From positions 1 through 64,000 of the forward strand of contig NZ_BAMW01000024.1 in the NCBI RefSeq assembly GCF_000963945.1: 64,000 nt of DNA, read 5' to 3'. Positions 10,461-19,512 of this stretch are shown here, piece by piece. Source of the stretch: Acetobacter indonesiensis (lineage in GTDB: Bacteria > Pseudomonadota > Alphaproteobacteria > Acetobacterales > Acetobacteraceae). A model generated the notes under the pieces. That model saw nothing but the letters and a program-made list of their open reading frames with translations, was not told where the DNA came from and searched no databases. Position numbers and translations under genes: made by a program. Each line of letters starts with the position of its first letter. Position 1 is the first letter of the stretch.

Positions 10461-11693
10461 ATGTATGATCCCACATTCGGCGGCGCAGCACTCGCCCGAC
10501 AGTTGAATAAAAGTGATTTTCTAAAAGAACCGGCCTTGAAGAACGAGGCCCACAAGGCCGCTATAGTAGCACAGGCTGTGGCGATTGCTCGCAATGGGTT
10601 TGCTTACTTGCCGTTGACCCCAAATAGCTTAGCAGGGCGAACGGTCTTCCAGGTCACCGATCTGGCAAGCGATCTGGTATTACGAAAGGCGGCTCAAAAT
10701 ATTCGTCGAATCACGGCGTCAAAGCAGGGAAGCCGGATCGAGATCATTCGTCGTCTAAAATTGTTCTGTGAAGAAGGCATTCCTTTCACCGTTGTAAAGA
10801 TGGACATAAAAAACTTCTATCCTTCGGTTGATCAGGATTTTCTATCTATCCAACTAAACAAGAGGCTTGTGACCGCGCCCAGCACGGGATCGGTAATAAA
10901 ATCCTTAATTAATCAATGTAGAAGTAATTCCGTGGGCGGTCTGCCCCCAGGATTGGCAATAAGTGCAGAACTCAGCGAGTTCTACATGCAGGATTTTGAT
11001 TGCCATATGCGCGAAGTGCTAAAGCCACACTACTTTGCACGATACGTAGATGATATAGTTGTTATTTTGCCACATTTGGACAACCCCAAGGCACTTAAGA
11101 AATTAATTGAAGATATTTTACCTAATGGTTTGAAGTTAAACTTCTCAAAATCGAAGGCATATACTTTTGGAAATGCGAATATAAAGTCACCATCTATTGA
11201 GCATAGCTTCGATTATCTTGGCTTCAAGTTCAATGTTTATCAAGTGGGTAAAGACAGACCGTATTCGCGCCGAGTTGATCTGGATATTGCTTCATCGAAG
11301 GTAAAAAAGAACAAGACTCGAATTGTGAAGTCCCTTCTACAGTATTTATCTGACGGAAACTTTGACGACCTTAGAGATCGTATCCGTATATTGACATGTG
11401 GCTATCAGTTCTTTGATGAGCGGCAGCAAAAGAGACGAAGTGCGGGTCTACAACACACTTATAAACTCATCGAAGGCAATGCTCCGGCGCTTGTTGAGCT
11501 TGATAGGTTCCTTTCTCGGATGGTCCTTTCAAATTCTGGGCCCATTTGTGGATGGTTGGCACTCGCTATGACAAATCAAGAAAGAAAAGAATTGCTTAAG
11601 TACTCATTTTTCACTGGCTTTAATAACCGCGAACACTTCAGGTTTAGCGCCAGTCGGTTGGCACACCTAATGGGGTGTTGGAAGTATGCCTAG
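10461..11693 (+). CDS. drt3a: antiviral reverse transcriptase Drt3a (UG3-like)
   Basis: 410 aa from the ATG at 10461; a TTG three bases earlier is the only alternative because an in-frame stop lies just upstream. RT motifs in order: the N-terminal NIRRITASKQ region, motif A VKMDIKNFYPSVD (near residue 114), motif B GGLPPGLAISAELSEFYM, motif C ARYVDDIVV (YVDD near 195-198), and the LGFKF thumb entry. Family: defence-associated reverse transcriptases; the pairing with a second, larger RT that overlaps its 3' end by 8 nt matches DRT type 3 (UG3 plus UG8). The base composition is more AT-rich than the flanks, consistent with transfer. Confidence 0.85.
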   Translation: MYDPTFGGAALARQLNKSDFLKEPALKNEAHKAAIVAQAVAIARNGFAYLPLTPNSLAGRTVFQVTDLASDLVLRKAAQNIRRITASKQGSRIEIIRRLKLFCEEGIPFTVVKMDIKNFYPSVDQDFLSIQLNKRLVTAPSTGSVIKSLINQCRSNSVGGLPPGLAISAELSEFYMQDFDCHMREVLKPHYFARYVDDIVVILPHLDNPKALKKLIEDILPNGLKLNFSKSKAYTFGNANIKSPSIEHSFDYLGFKFNVYQVGKDRPYSRRVDLDIASSKVKKNKTRIVKSLLQYLSDGNFDDLRDRIRILTCGYQFFDERQQKRRSAGLQHTYKLIEGNAPALVELDRFLSRMVLSNSGPICGWLALAMTNQERKELLKYSFFTGFNNREHFRFSASRLAHLMGCWKYA

Positions 11694-13692
11694 CAAGCGC
11701 AAGTCACGAGTGAAGCTAGATAAAGCGGATAAATGGCGCGTTGTACTTACAGATACATCACCGTTGGAGGTTCCGATTATCGTTAGCAACGATGGCTTCT
11801 ACAAAAATCTTTATGGAGCAGCCAAGAAATCGGCGCATTTCAAGAAGATGATCACTGCTCTTGTGCTGGACGATGACGGTAAAGGATACACTATTCCTCT
11901 CAGGTACAATATCGTCAAGGATTCCCGTAGCGTCAGAACCTTGAGCCTCCTACACCCGAAGGGTCAGGCCATTTTGGCCGAGTTCTATCAAAAGTATGAG
12001 GAACTGATCTGCGAATATGCGGGACGTGGACCATTCTCCATTCGTGCGCCGAAGAAAGTTGGAAGTTCTTTTTTTGTGCCATCTTCGATGGAGGATAAAA
12101 ACCGCTACAAGAACGCAACTGTCGATATGACCGGGCTGGACAAATTGGTCCGAAACCCGGCCAGCTACTTTTCATATTCAGGGTATGATCACCTATACAA
12201 ATTTTTTTCTTCAAATGACCACATTCGCCTAGAGAAAAAGTATCGTTATCAACTGTCTCTAGATATAAGCAAATGCTTTGACAGCATTTACACGCACTCA
12301 ATGGCATGGGCAACTAAGAGTAAAGATGAGGCGAAAGAGAATACATTCGCCTCAAGCTTCGGAAATAATTTCGACAAGGTAATGCAGCGACTCAATCACA
12401 ACGAAACTAGTGGTATTTGCATAGGGCCGGAAGCTAGTCGCATTTTTGCTGAAATCATACTCGCCAAGGTGGATCAAAATGCACGTCGAAGTCTAGAGGA
12501 GAAAAGATTTCCCATACGTGATGGTGTCGATTACGAGTGCAGGCGCTACGTAGACAACTACTATGTTTTCACTAATGATCCTGCGACTGCCGATTTGGTG
12601 GAGCATGAACTATCAATCGCATTGCGGGAATATAATCTCCACCTGAATACTGGAAAGAGGGAATTCGAGAAGCGACCATTCTATTCAAAAAAATCACTCG
12701 TTATAGACGCGATCAACGAATCTCTCGCCAATCATTGGGAAAAACTCTTTGAGTCTGTCTTCTTGCCTGAAAGTGGCAGAAAGGCATTGTCTCCGAGACA
12801 CATATACAAATACCGTTCGTTGTTTGGAAAACTCACCAGAGAGGTTAAGGCAGCATGCTTTGCCTCCGAACTCGGTTATGACGCAGTTGCAAACTATATA
12901 ATCGGTGCCGTGCGCAGGAAAGCTATCGATATCGCAGAGGGATATGTTGGTCTTTCGGCTTTAAAAGATAGGCCTGTTTCCGATCTAAATTATCGACAGA
13001 TGTTCTTTTTCTTGCTTGATGTTGGATTTTACTTTTTTACACTTCATCCAACGGTAGCGTCGTCGCTTCGCCTATCTCACACTATTGTGTGCGCTGCGCA
13101 GCATCTGCAAGAATACGATCCCGAAGGTTTTGATATTCTCAAAGAGGCCTCCCTTCGTTGGGCATCACAATTAGCTCGAGCGCCTAGCTTCGAAGGTTTA
13201 CTCTCGAAAGAGTCAGTAATCCCAATAGAATTGCTCAATATTTTGATTAGTCTCCAACAGTTTGGGGCAGATGGGCAACTAGAGCATGATTTGATTTCAC
13301 TCGCTAAACTGGACCGAAGGAGTGTGGGCTACTTCGAACTGGTCGTGAAGCTATTCATCTATGGTGACCGACCACAGTTCTCTGACCAGAGGGACGAAAT
13401 CTGGGAAATTATCTGCCAGCGAGTTTCTTCAGAGAAGTCTCTGAATAGGTCTTCGGAGATAGTGCATCTTTTATTGGATGCGCTTGCTTGTCCGTATCTT
13501 GATAGAGTGAAACGAGCCGAATTGCTTCATGCTTCATGGAGTAGGATGGGCTCCAACCTCGGCAATTTAAGTGCAACGGAGGCCAAGACACTGGTTGACG
13601 AAATCCAACAGCAGCATTGGTTTGTTCGCTGGGATGGCGTCGACCTTTTGAATATGATCGAAAAGAAAGAGTTGAGCAGCGTTTACGCCTAA
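11686..13692 (+). CDS. drt3b: antiviral reverse transcriptase Drt3b (UG8-like)
   Basis: 668 aa. RT-like core: motif A LSLDISKCFDSIYTHS (near residue 190), motif B GICIGPEASRIFAEIIL, motif C CRRYVDNYYVF (near 286-291). The second Asp of the usual YxDD box is Asn here. After the palm comes a long helical C-terminal region of about 330 residues with no other recognised domain, as in Abi/UG RTs. It overlaps drt3a by 8 nt, so expression is coupled. In DRT3 the two RTs act together with a noncoding RNA against phage; a matching RNA candidate follows the stop codon. Confidence 0.82.
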   Translation: MPSKRKSRVKLDKADKWRVVLTDTSPLEVPIIVSNDGFYKNLYGAAKKSAHFKKMITALVLDDDGKGYTIPLRYNIVKDSRSVRTLSLLHPKGQAILAEFYQKYEELICEYAGRGPFSIRAPKKVGSSFFVPSSMEDKNRYKNATVDMTGLDKLVRNPASYFSYSGYDHLYKFFSSNDHIRLEKKYRYQLSLDISKCFDSIYTHSMAWATKSKDEAKENTFASSFGNNFDKVMQRLNHNETSGICIGPEASRIFAEIILAKVDQNARRSLEEKRFPIRDGVDYECRRYVDNYYVFTNDPATADLVEHELSIALREYNLHLNTGKREFEKRPFYSKKSLVIDAINESLANHWEKLFESVFLPESGRKALSPRHIYKYRSLFGKLTREVKAACFASELGYDAVANYIIGAVRRKAIDIAEGYVGLSALKDRPVSDLNYRQMFFFLLDVGFYFFTLHPTVASSLRLSHTIVCAAQHLQEYDPEGFDILKEASLRWASQLARAPSFEGLLSKESVIPIELLNILISLQQFGADGQLEHDLISLAKLDRRSVGYFELVVKLFIYGDRPQFSDQRDEIWEIICQRVSSEKSLNRSSEIVHLLLDALACPYLDRVKRAELLHASWSRMGSNLGNLSATEAKTLVDEIQQQHWFVRWDGVDLLNMIEKKELSSVYA

Positions 13693-13708
13693 GATATCAT
13701 AAGTGCGG

Positions 13709-13835
13709 GTGTCAGCCACGTTTTGCCGTAACTCGATTGCGGTACAGACATTCCGTTCAAACTGCGTGGACCGTATACAATCTGCGTAAGAGTTCGGTTT
13801 GAGCAGCAATGCACACACTTACGTTGGCTGGCATT
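13709..13835 (+). ncRNA. candidate DRT3 noncoding RNA with exposed ACACAC
   Basis: Begins 17 nt after the drt3b stop. Three nested stems can be drawn by eye. The closing stem pairs 13711-13721 with 13821-13832 (one bulged base, one G-U). The middle stem pairs ATTGC 13736-13740 with 13806-13810. The upper 10-bp stem pairs 13755-13764 with 13795-13804 (two G-U). The single-stranded segment between middle and closing stems on the 3' side holds ACACAC at 13813-13818. An alternative hairpin can pair CGTAAG 13785-13790 with 13818-13823. DRT3 systems need an ncRNA, and I recall an AC-repeat template for Drt3a. The exact ends are guesses. Confidence 0.55.
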
Positions 13836-14147
13836 CAAAAAGCCCTATTTTGTCGCCAACGCCCACAATCGTTCGTTACGCTGTAGTATCTGGAAGCTCA
13901 CCCGAGAACTCCGCAAGGGGCTGGTTGTGTCGATCAGCCGCGACGTGAACGCCTTTGATCCACTGTTCGCTTCCTGCGCAAAGCGGTCGTCATACGCAGT
14001 TGAATGAAAGGCAGGAAACATCGCCTGGGAACTCCAAAGCGGTCAGACCGCCTTCCCCCCCTTAGCGGCCTATCTATTCGGAAAATGCGAAACAGGCACA
14101 CAGATTCCGTCAGAACCAGCCACCTCTCTATTACGCCTTCGGTAGGA
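13836..14147. other. 312-bp stretch without a supported gene
   Basis: Between the candidate RNA and the end of the HNH gene no start, ribosome site or family signature supports a gene. The text looks like decayed coding sequence, but no parent gene could be recognised. Confidence 0.35.
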
Positions 14148-15368
14148 CTATTCTGCTCCAGGTTGTTTTGACCGTCTCAATAGAAATTTTTCCTTGGTAG
14201 GAATCTGCATCAACGCGGCGACCAACTTCTGACTGATCTCGATTATGGCTGCTCTGCCCTTCTCATCCATCTCGATCATATCACCTTCATCGTAATAGTG
14301 CCCCAGGACATCATTGAGGACATTGTGGATAGTTCGTTCCCGGCTCACATCCTGATGGAGCTTGAGAACTGTTGACACGCGCGCAAGCGAGACGTCATTG
14401 AGTCTGCTGCCATCGGGTGCGTTGAGCCAGTCGAAATCGAGTGACACCTTGGCGGCCAGATCACCGTCCCAACGTGCCGGATTGAGTGGATCGGATGCGA
14501 GCCCGATCTCAATATTCCTTGGCCCACCTTTCTCAGCCAACACCATTTGCCAAGAAGCGATGTTAAATGCGTGATAATAGGCAAGAGTTCGCCCATAATC
14601 ATCGCTTCTGACATAAATGAGATTGAACATCGGCCCATGGTTTTCCAGCAAATACTGATAGGCAGATTCAGGAAAATCACGAGCATCCACAGTGGTGAAG
14701 CACTGAAGGAAGTCTTCGCTCCCCTTGACGACGAAGTCGCGGGCTTGGGCAAAAGCCGCGTCTTTTAAAGGCATCGTCCCAACACGGGTTGCCAGCAAGA
14801 CTAGGCTGGATTTTACCATCGAGCGGACGACTTCCTCACCGCCGCACTGGATCCGAGTGTGAAGTGTGCCGGGATATTCGTTCTGAAAGGAAGCGTACTG
14901 TCCCTCAATTTTGGCCCAGAAATGATCCTCGGTTACGCCTATAGCCGCTGCGGCATGAGCAACATATTTCCTAAATTCCTCCATGCTATCGACGCTGAAA
15001 CTGACATCATAGCGCTCGTTGCCCAGTGGTGTGATAGTGAATGGTTTACCCCCAACGCGCTTGGGTCTACCACGAGAATCGAGAGTGATCGTTCCGGTCG
15101 ATGCGAGGATTTTGGACAGACCGGGTGGAGGTTGACCGCTCCCGCTTTTCATCTGGAACATGTTGCGGAGCATGCGTAACTGCTCAGGCAGAACCTTGTC
15201 GATCGTCCCACCGAAGGATTGATTGCAGTGATTGCAATCAGCCCATTTGGTCGTCATTCGCCCACCTAGCGCGTCGAGCAGAATATGTTCAGGTTTAGTG
15301 CGAGTGCCCACTTCATTATCGCAGAAAATGCAAAGCACCTTGTCTTGTAATAACCTCTGCCGAATCAT
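14148..15368 (-). CDS. HNH endonuclease family protein
   Basis: 406 aa. The N-terminal 60 residues hold a zinc-HNH arrangement: CIFCDNEVGTRTKPEHILLDALGG followed by CNHCNQSFGG, that is C-x2-C, an E-H-I-L core and a second C-x2-C-N, like HNH_5-type nucleases. The remaining 340 residues match nothing I recognise and may be the recognition or sensor part. It converges with the DRT3 operon, so it has its own promoter. In this setting a defence nuclease is a reasonable reading, but no function is shown. Confidence 0.65.
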   Translation of the reverse strand: MIRQRLLQDKVLCIFCDNEVGTRTKPEHILLDALGGRMTTKWADCNHCNQSFGGTIDKVLPEQLRMLRNMFQMKSGSGQPPPGLSKILASTGTITLDSRGRPKRVGGKPFTITPLGNERYDVSFSVDSMEEFRKYVAHAAAAIGVTEDHFWAKIEGQYASFQNEYPGTLHTRIQCGGEEVVRSMVKSSLVLLATRVGTMPLKDAAFAQARDFVVKGSEDFLQCFTTVDARDFPESAYQYLLENHGPMFNLIYVRSDDYGRTLAYYHAFNIASWQMVLAEKGGPRNIEIGLASDPLNPARWDGDLAAKVSLDFDWLNAPDGSRLNDVSLARVSTVLKLHQDVSRERTIHNVLNDVLGHYYDEGDMIEMDEKGRAAIIEISQKLVAALMQIPTKEKFLLRRSKQPGAE

Positions 15369-15770
15369 TATTAGCTCCAGTTACCCGTTGTGACGCGATA
15401 ATTACGCCAGCGCCAACGTCACGGACGATTACAGCTTTTTCTGCCTTCAAAAGAACTTTTCGAGTCGGTGTGTGTAGTGAGCGGCAACAATATCGCACTA
15501 TAGAGAGAAATCGGTCGTGATTAACAAACTGAATATGTTTTATACACGTACACTCAATTAAACGTTTAGCTCTAATTATTCCGTAACCAAATGCCGGATT
15601 CCGGCAAGTTTCTGGGATGGCCTCGAACAGGTTCAATATCTTAGCGAGCGTCGTCCATTTGAGTGTCCAGTTTACCGATAGCCTTATCAAAAGCAGACAT
15701 TCCGTTCCCCCCCACTCCTGCCGTTTCGCAGATGTTGCTGTTTCATTGGGGCAGGCATAGGATAATTATC
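15369..15770. other. 402-bp intergenic stretch
   Basis: Divergent region between the HNH gene (leftward) and the P-loop kinase gene (rightward); it must hold both promoters. It is fairly AT-rich around 15530-15580. I see no repeat, RNA or further gene that I can support. Confidence 0.35.
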
Positions 15771-16307
15771 ATGATGCTTGATGACCTAGGACCACGTATC
15801 TGCATTATGGGGCCGTCCAATAGCGGGAAGTCCACGCTGGCGGACGCGATCTCACGGGTGCGCGGTTTAAAAACCGTACATCTCGACCAATTGAGCCACC
15901 TTCCTCACACTGACTGGCTCTCCAGAAACTCAGAAGAATTTAAGGCACTTCATGACGCGGAAATTTTAAGTTCAAGTTGGATTATTGAGGGTAATTATTC
16001 TTCTTTGCTCCCACAACGCCTGGAACGAGCAACTGGATTTATCCTTCTTGATGTTCCCACTCCTGTCAGTCTATATCGCTATCTACGGCGCTGTTGGGTC
16101 AAGGGAGTGCGGCTGGGAGGGCTAGAGGGCAGCCATGACAGTATGAAATGGAGTATGATACGTCACATAATTGGCACCACCCGCTCCAATCGCAATCGTT
16201 ACAAGCGTCTATTCAACGATATCAGCTTGCCAAAAGTGGAACTGAATACCACTAAAGCATTAAGCAACTTTTACCGCGTTAACGGTTTAAAGCTATTACA
16301 ATCCTAA
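15771..16307 (+). CDS. P-loop kinase/ATPase (topology-modulation/adenylate-kinase-like)
   Basis: 178 aa from the ATG at 15771 (next Met at 15774); the longer frame reaching to 15663 has no features. Walker A GPSNSGKST sits at the very N-terminus. TVHLDQLSHLP follows like the D-x-x corresponding to 'LDxxxxxPxW' in FlaR/AK-like small kinases, then WIIEGNY and FILLDVPTPVSLYRYLRRC (lid with arginines). It probably phosphorylates or hydrolyses a nucleotide or small molecule in the cytoplasm; the substrate is unknown. Confidence 0.65.
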   Translation: MMLDDLGPRICIMGPSNSGKSTLADAISRVRGLKTVHLDQLSHLPHTDWLSRNSEEFKALHDAEILSSSWIIEGNYSSLLPQRLERATGFILLDVPTPVSLYRYLRRCWVKGVRLGGLEGSHDSMKWSMIRHIIGTTRSNRNRYKRLFNDISLPKVELNTTKALSNFYRVNGLKLLQS

Positions 16308-16827
16308 GGCGCATACCGCAAGTTTACTTCTGACTGCGTTAAATCCCATAAAAATAGCACTGACAAACAGTAGTCCAGCGATTGTAGTATATATCCAAAA
16401 TCAACGGTTTTCCGCCACAAATTCTACGTCCGCTTCTACCATTTATCGCAAGTAGGTGGGCACACGGAAAAGGAAGGTTTTTTGTCGAGATCCCTTAATT
16501 GGGAGAAACCTAGTTTTCAGGCCGACCACCGCCACGAAAGTAACCTTGATCAGGATATAACAAGTCACTTAATTGGATTAAAATATGCCCGTTCTTCGTC
16601 GGACTTGTTTCACACCGAGGATGCTCTCCATGTCCGCCTTGGGGGTGAACGGGCAGTCGGCTTCTCGATTAAGACAACTTCGAAGCAAACGTTTATGTCG
16701 ATCTCGCAGATGTTCACGTCCACTTGCAAGGCTTGACATTTTTTCGTTGAAAATTGACCCTATTTTCAATGCCTAGTCCATTTACAGGAAACAACTATTA
16801 AAAATTACGAATTAAGGAGATGATTTT
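16308..16827. other. 520-bp AT-rich stretch without a supported gene
   Basis: An 84-codon frame from a TTG at 16482 is open, but it shows no family feature. The last 60 bases are strongly AT-rich and lead into the clear AAGGAG site of the gene at 16828, so the promoter of that gene is probably here. Confidence 0.35.
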
Positions 16828-17355
16828 ATGAAATCAGGTTCAGAACGTAGGTCAATACCAAGAGCTCACATCTATATAGCAGGATCATTTTTTCATCTAG
16901 CCAGCCGAAATGAAGATGCTGCATATTTCTGGAAAGTTGGGAAAGCATACAATATTATTGACCGGTTCTGGCTTGCCCCCAACTCTTATTGCATGGAACA
17001 TAGAGGACACGGTTATTATCCAAAGTATGTTTGGCATTGGGTAGAAAACGCAACTGCTACGGAAAGCAGGATATTGAATTCTCTTTCAGATAATATAGAT
17101 CAAAGATACTCTAAAAATTTACCCTATAGTAGCGAAGTTGTATCCAATGTAAACGTAGAAATTATAAAAAATAAGATAATAGAAATAACAAAAACAGAAC
17201 CAACATTTCATTGGGACGATGAGGATTACACTGCTGATTTATCAAAATTTCTTAAATCTGTCGCTCATAATGATAAAAAGCAAGCTTCGAAATGGGACGA
17301 TAGGTCAATATTAAATGCTTTTATTAAGATGATGGGGCATGATTTTTCTTTATGA
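16828..17355 (+). CDS. putative GIY-YIG-like (T5orf172-type) protein
   Basis: 175 aa with a strong AAGGAG site 8 nt before the ATG. The opening HIYIAGSFFHLAS...YFWKVGKAYNIIDRF has the shape of T5orf172/GIY-YIG domains (a Y-x-I strand, then 'hKVGka-N-hxxR'), and HWVENATATESRILNSL fits the following 'E-x-x-h-h-x-x-L' helix. Codon usage is distinctly AT-rich (many ATA, AAA), unlike both flanks, which points to recent transfer. If the assignment holds, it is a small nuclease of the defence island; otherwise an unknown protein. Confidence 0.5.
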   Translation: MKSGSERRSIPRAHIYIAGSFFHLASRNEDAAYFWKVGKAYNIIDRFWLAPNSYCMEHRGHGYYPKYVWHWVENATATESRILNSLSDNIDQRYSKNLPYSSEVVSNVNVEIIKNKIIEITKTEPTFHWDDEDYTADLSKFLKSVAHNDKKQASKWDDRSILNAFIKMMGHDFSL

Positions 17356-17458
17356 AAATGTGAACCTCAATCGCTTTGGACGATATTCATTTTCGTAAGC
17401 TAACTACGTCCGCCCTGCGGAATCGTAGACTAGCTCTCAGGTGTCTTCATTATTCTGT

Positions 17459-18274
17459 TTAAGGGATAAGATCTTCAGATGCATCCCAAGCCATTTCTAT
17501 AGCCGCACCGGTGCCACCGACAGCTAGTATCATGACCGAAGTGCTCCAAAGCTCAAAGAAATTTGAAATTCGAAACGTCGATACCGTATGAGGGAACATT
17601 AACAGGACTAAGCTAATGGCCGTCAGGCCTCCTGCAAAGGCAACATACGCCTTCGCTGCAAGAAATACGCATGTGCCAACTATGTAGTATAGGTATGAAC
17701 GGTAAGGAGGATTAATTCCTATTCCTCTAAGAAGCCCAACAAAAACTAGCCTTTTATACCATTTTGGTATCTCATTGACTTTCGTAGTAAGCCATGATTT
17801 CGCTGGTATTCCAAAGATGACAGTCAAAACCTTTACCACCATCTCAAGCAGGAGCAGGCTACCTAAAGTGGCCGAAAGTCCGTAAAATTCAGGTATAGGT
17901 TCCAACGCGAATTCTTGAAATTTAGCCGCGTAGCCGATTAACCTCTTTGAGGTTGATGCCTGTGATGAACCTAGTAGCTCGGCCGTGATTAGCAAAGCAG
18001 ACATGACCACCAGAGGAAACGCATATGCGTAGCAGAATGCTCGAACCTTTTCGGGCTGCTTCTGGCTGGTATGAAAACAGAACCAGTACAAAAGACAAGG
18101 AGTGAAAGTCAGAAAAAAGAATTTGTCGTATATTGGCATCTCAGGAAGGGGGTTTATGTCAATGTGTGCCAACATCCAGCCGGATGCAATGAGGGTTGGA
18201 AACACCAAAAAAGCGCTAACTAAACCTTTATGCCGCAATAAAAATAATGCCGTATGATTCTTTGTTCGGTTCAT
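17459..18274 (-). CDS. multi-pass membrane protein of unknown function
   Basis: 271 aa from the ATG at 18274, which follows GGAGGC; a longer frame reaches 18313 without a site. At least six hydrophobic segments can be seen (for example GLVSAFLVFPTLIASGWML, FFFLTFTPCLLYWFCF, FPLVVMSALLITAELL, ATLGSLLLLEMVVKVLTVIFGI, YIVGTCVFLAAKAYVAFAGGLTAISLVLLMF, SVMILAVGGTGAAI). No transporter or enzyme motif was recognised. It stands alone on the minus strand between the defence-like genes and the small-ORF cluster. Confidence 0.6.
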   Translation of the reverse strand: MNRTKNHTALFLLRHKGLVSAFLVFPTLIASGWMLAHIDINPLPEMPIYDKFFFLTFTPCLLYWFCFHTSQKQPEKVRAFCYAYAFPLVVMSALLITAELLGSSQASTSKRLIGYAAKFQEFALEPIPEFYGLSATLGSLLLLEMVVKVLTVIFGIPAKSWLTTKVNEIPKWYKRLVFVGLLRGIGINPPYRSYLYYIVGTCVFLAAKAYVAFAGGLTAISLVLLMFPHTVSTFRISNFFELWSTSVMILAVGGTGAAIEMAWDASEDLIP

Positions 18275-18594
18275 ATGGGGCCTCCGTGAGTTGAGCGACG
18301 CATGCCGGGACATTAGTGGTCATCTGGTTGACAGGCATGACGTAGTAGCTGTCCGGTCGGGAGCCAACGATAGTTATTTTACACTTTGCTGGCAGGGATG
18401 CCGGCTTTCTGCTTTCCCCTCATTGTTACCGTTCAATAGAGGTTGCTGATTTTTAAGGCACCCTGATCTTGTAGGCTCAGGCACACCTAGGACCAATAGA
18501 GATGTCTGTTTTCTACTTCCGCCTGCCCTGTTTTCGGTCGCATGATTTTACCCCAACTCTGAGTGTCATAAACGCGTGGTGATGGAGTTACGCA
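18275..18594. other. 320-bp divergent intergenic region
   Basis: It separates the leftward membrane protein from the rightward small-ORF cluster and must contain both promoters. Nothing else could be identified in it. Confidence 0.3.
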
Positions 18595-18915
18595 ATGAAT
18601 GATAACCAGACGACCCCGAACGATACGCTCGATTACACCAACTTGCGGATCGCTCTCGTGGCGAATTCGAATATGTGGACTTGCCGAACTTTGTCGCTGA
18701 TTAGGGCAATCAGCGGCACACAGATCGACATTCGGAGCGAGACGCTTCTTGAAGACCTTGAAGGGAACGCGCCAGGGCATCTGGAGATTGGGCAGTTCCT
18801 TGAGGCGCTTCTCATATGGTTCTCTGGCGAGAGAGATCAAGCATTGGAGCAGCTTGCGTTGATCGCATCGGAGCCGCGCAGACTTATCGAAAATATTACC
18901 AGCCTTGAGCCTTGA
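18595..18915 (+). CDS. small hypothetical protein (first of the DNQTT cluster)
   Basis: 106 aa, starting MNDNQTTPND, with a GGAG-like site (GATGGAG) upstream. Soluble, Glu/Leu-rich, with no recognised domain. It is the first of four consecutive small ORFs whose N-termini share a D-(N/K)-(Q/L)-T-(T/I) stretch, upstream of the tyrosine recombinase gene. Function unknown. Confidence 0.5.
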   Translation: MNDNQTTPNDTLDYTNLRIALVANSNMWTCRTLSLIRAISGTQIDIRSETLLEDLEGNAPGHLEIGQFLEALLIWFSGERDQALEQLALIASEPRRLIENITSLEP

Positions 18916-19064
18916 GCCTTGTGTGCTGGGCCAAGATCGGTTCTCAGGTTCATTTCGCTTGAAGGATAAGCCTCGCCATACCGTGAAAGTTCGCGAGTTG
19001 CCGGACGGTGAGGGCGGAAGAACCATAGGCACAACAGAATATGTTTTGCCGAAGGCCTAAGCAA

Positions 19065-19244
19065 ATGCCTGACAAGCAAACGATACGGCAGGACAGCCCC
19101 ACAATGGGAACGTTGATCGTAAGCATGGTACTCGGCATAGCCGCGTTCGCGCTCGGCTACCATTTCGGCGCGTTCGACTCCCTTATAGCGACCTGGACGC
19201 CAGCAGATCATCAAGGCGCCCTCGCACAACTGAAGTGGGGATAA
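19065..19244 (+). CDS. small single-helix membrane protein
   Basis: 59 aa from the ATG at 19065 (MPDKQTIRQD). One transmembrane helix (GTLIVSMVLGIAAFALGYHFGAF) follows the shared N-terminal motif. The next ORF starts 3 nt after its stop. A longer frame begins at 19041 with no better support. Confidence 0.5.
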   Translation: MPDKQTIRQDSPTMGTLIVSMVLGIAAFALGYHFGAFDSLIATWTPADHQGALAQLKWG

Positions 19245-19246
19245 CG

Positions 19247-19498
19247 ATGGCCGACAACCAGACAACCCGAAGTAGTCTTAAGGCATGGCTGTCTGAAACG
19301 AAGATCTATTCAAACGGAGCGACATTTAGTCGCAAGGAAATCATTATATATTCAGCGTCATGTCTGGCGGCGTTACCAGTGATAGTAACAAGTGGATCTA
19401 TTGTCGATGAATGGGCCATTCGTGGCCTTGCGAGGCAGTCAGCGATATTGACAGCGGTACACGCTATCAAGCTGACATTGATTGGTTTGATTGGTTGA
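19247..19498 (+). CDS. small membrane-associated hypothetical protein
   Basis: 83 aa from the ATG at 19247 (MADNQTTRSS), preceded by GTGGGGATA. It has two moderately hydrophobic stretches (IIIYSASCLAALPVIVTSG and ILTAVHAIKLTLIGLIG). The N-terminus repeats the D-N-Q-T-T motif of its neighbours. Tightly packed with the flanking small ORFs, so probably one transcript. Unknown function. Confidence 0.5.
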   Translation: MADNQTTRSSLKAWLSETKIYSNGATFSRKEIIIYSASCLAALPVIVTSGSIVDEWAIRGLARQSAILTAVHAIKLTLIGLIG

Positions 19499-19512
19499 AA
19501 AAGGTGAAAAAG

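Noticed and set aside
15316-15690. 124-codon minus-strand ORF between the HNH and kinase genes
   Set aside because: It overlaps the HNH start and the divergent promoter region and shows no family motif.
16482-16736. 84-codon ORF before the GIY-YIG-like gene
   Set aside because: Only a TTG start, no recognisable protein features.
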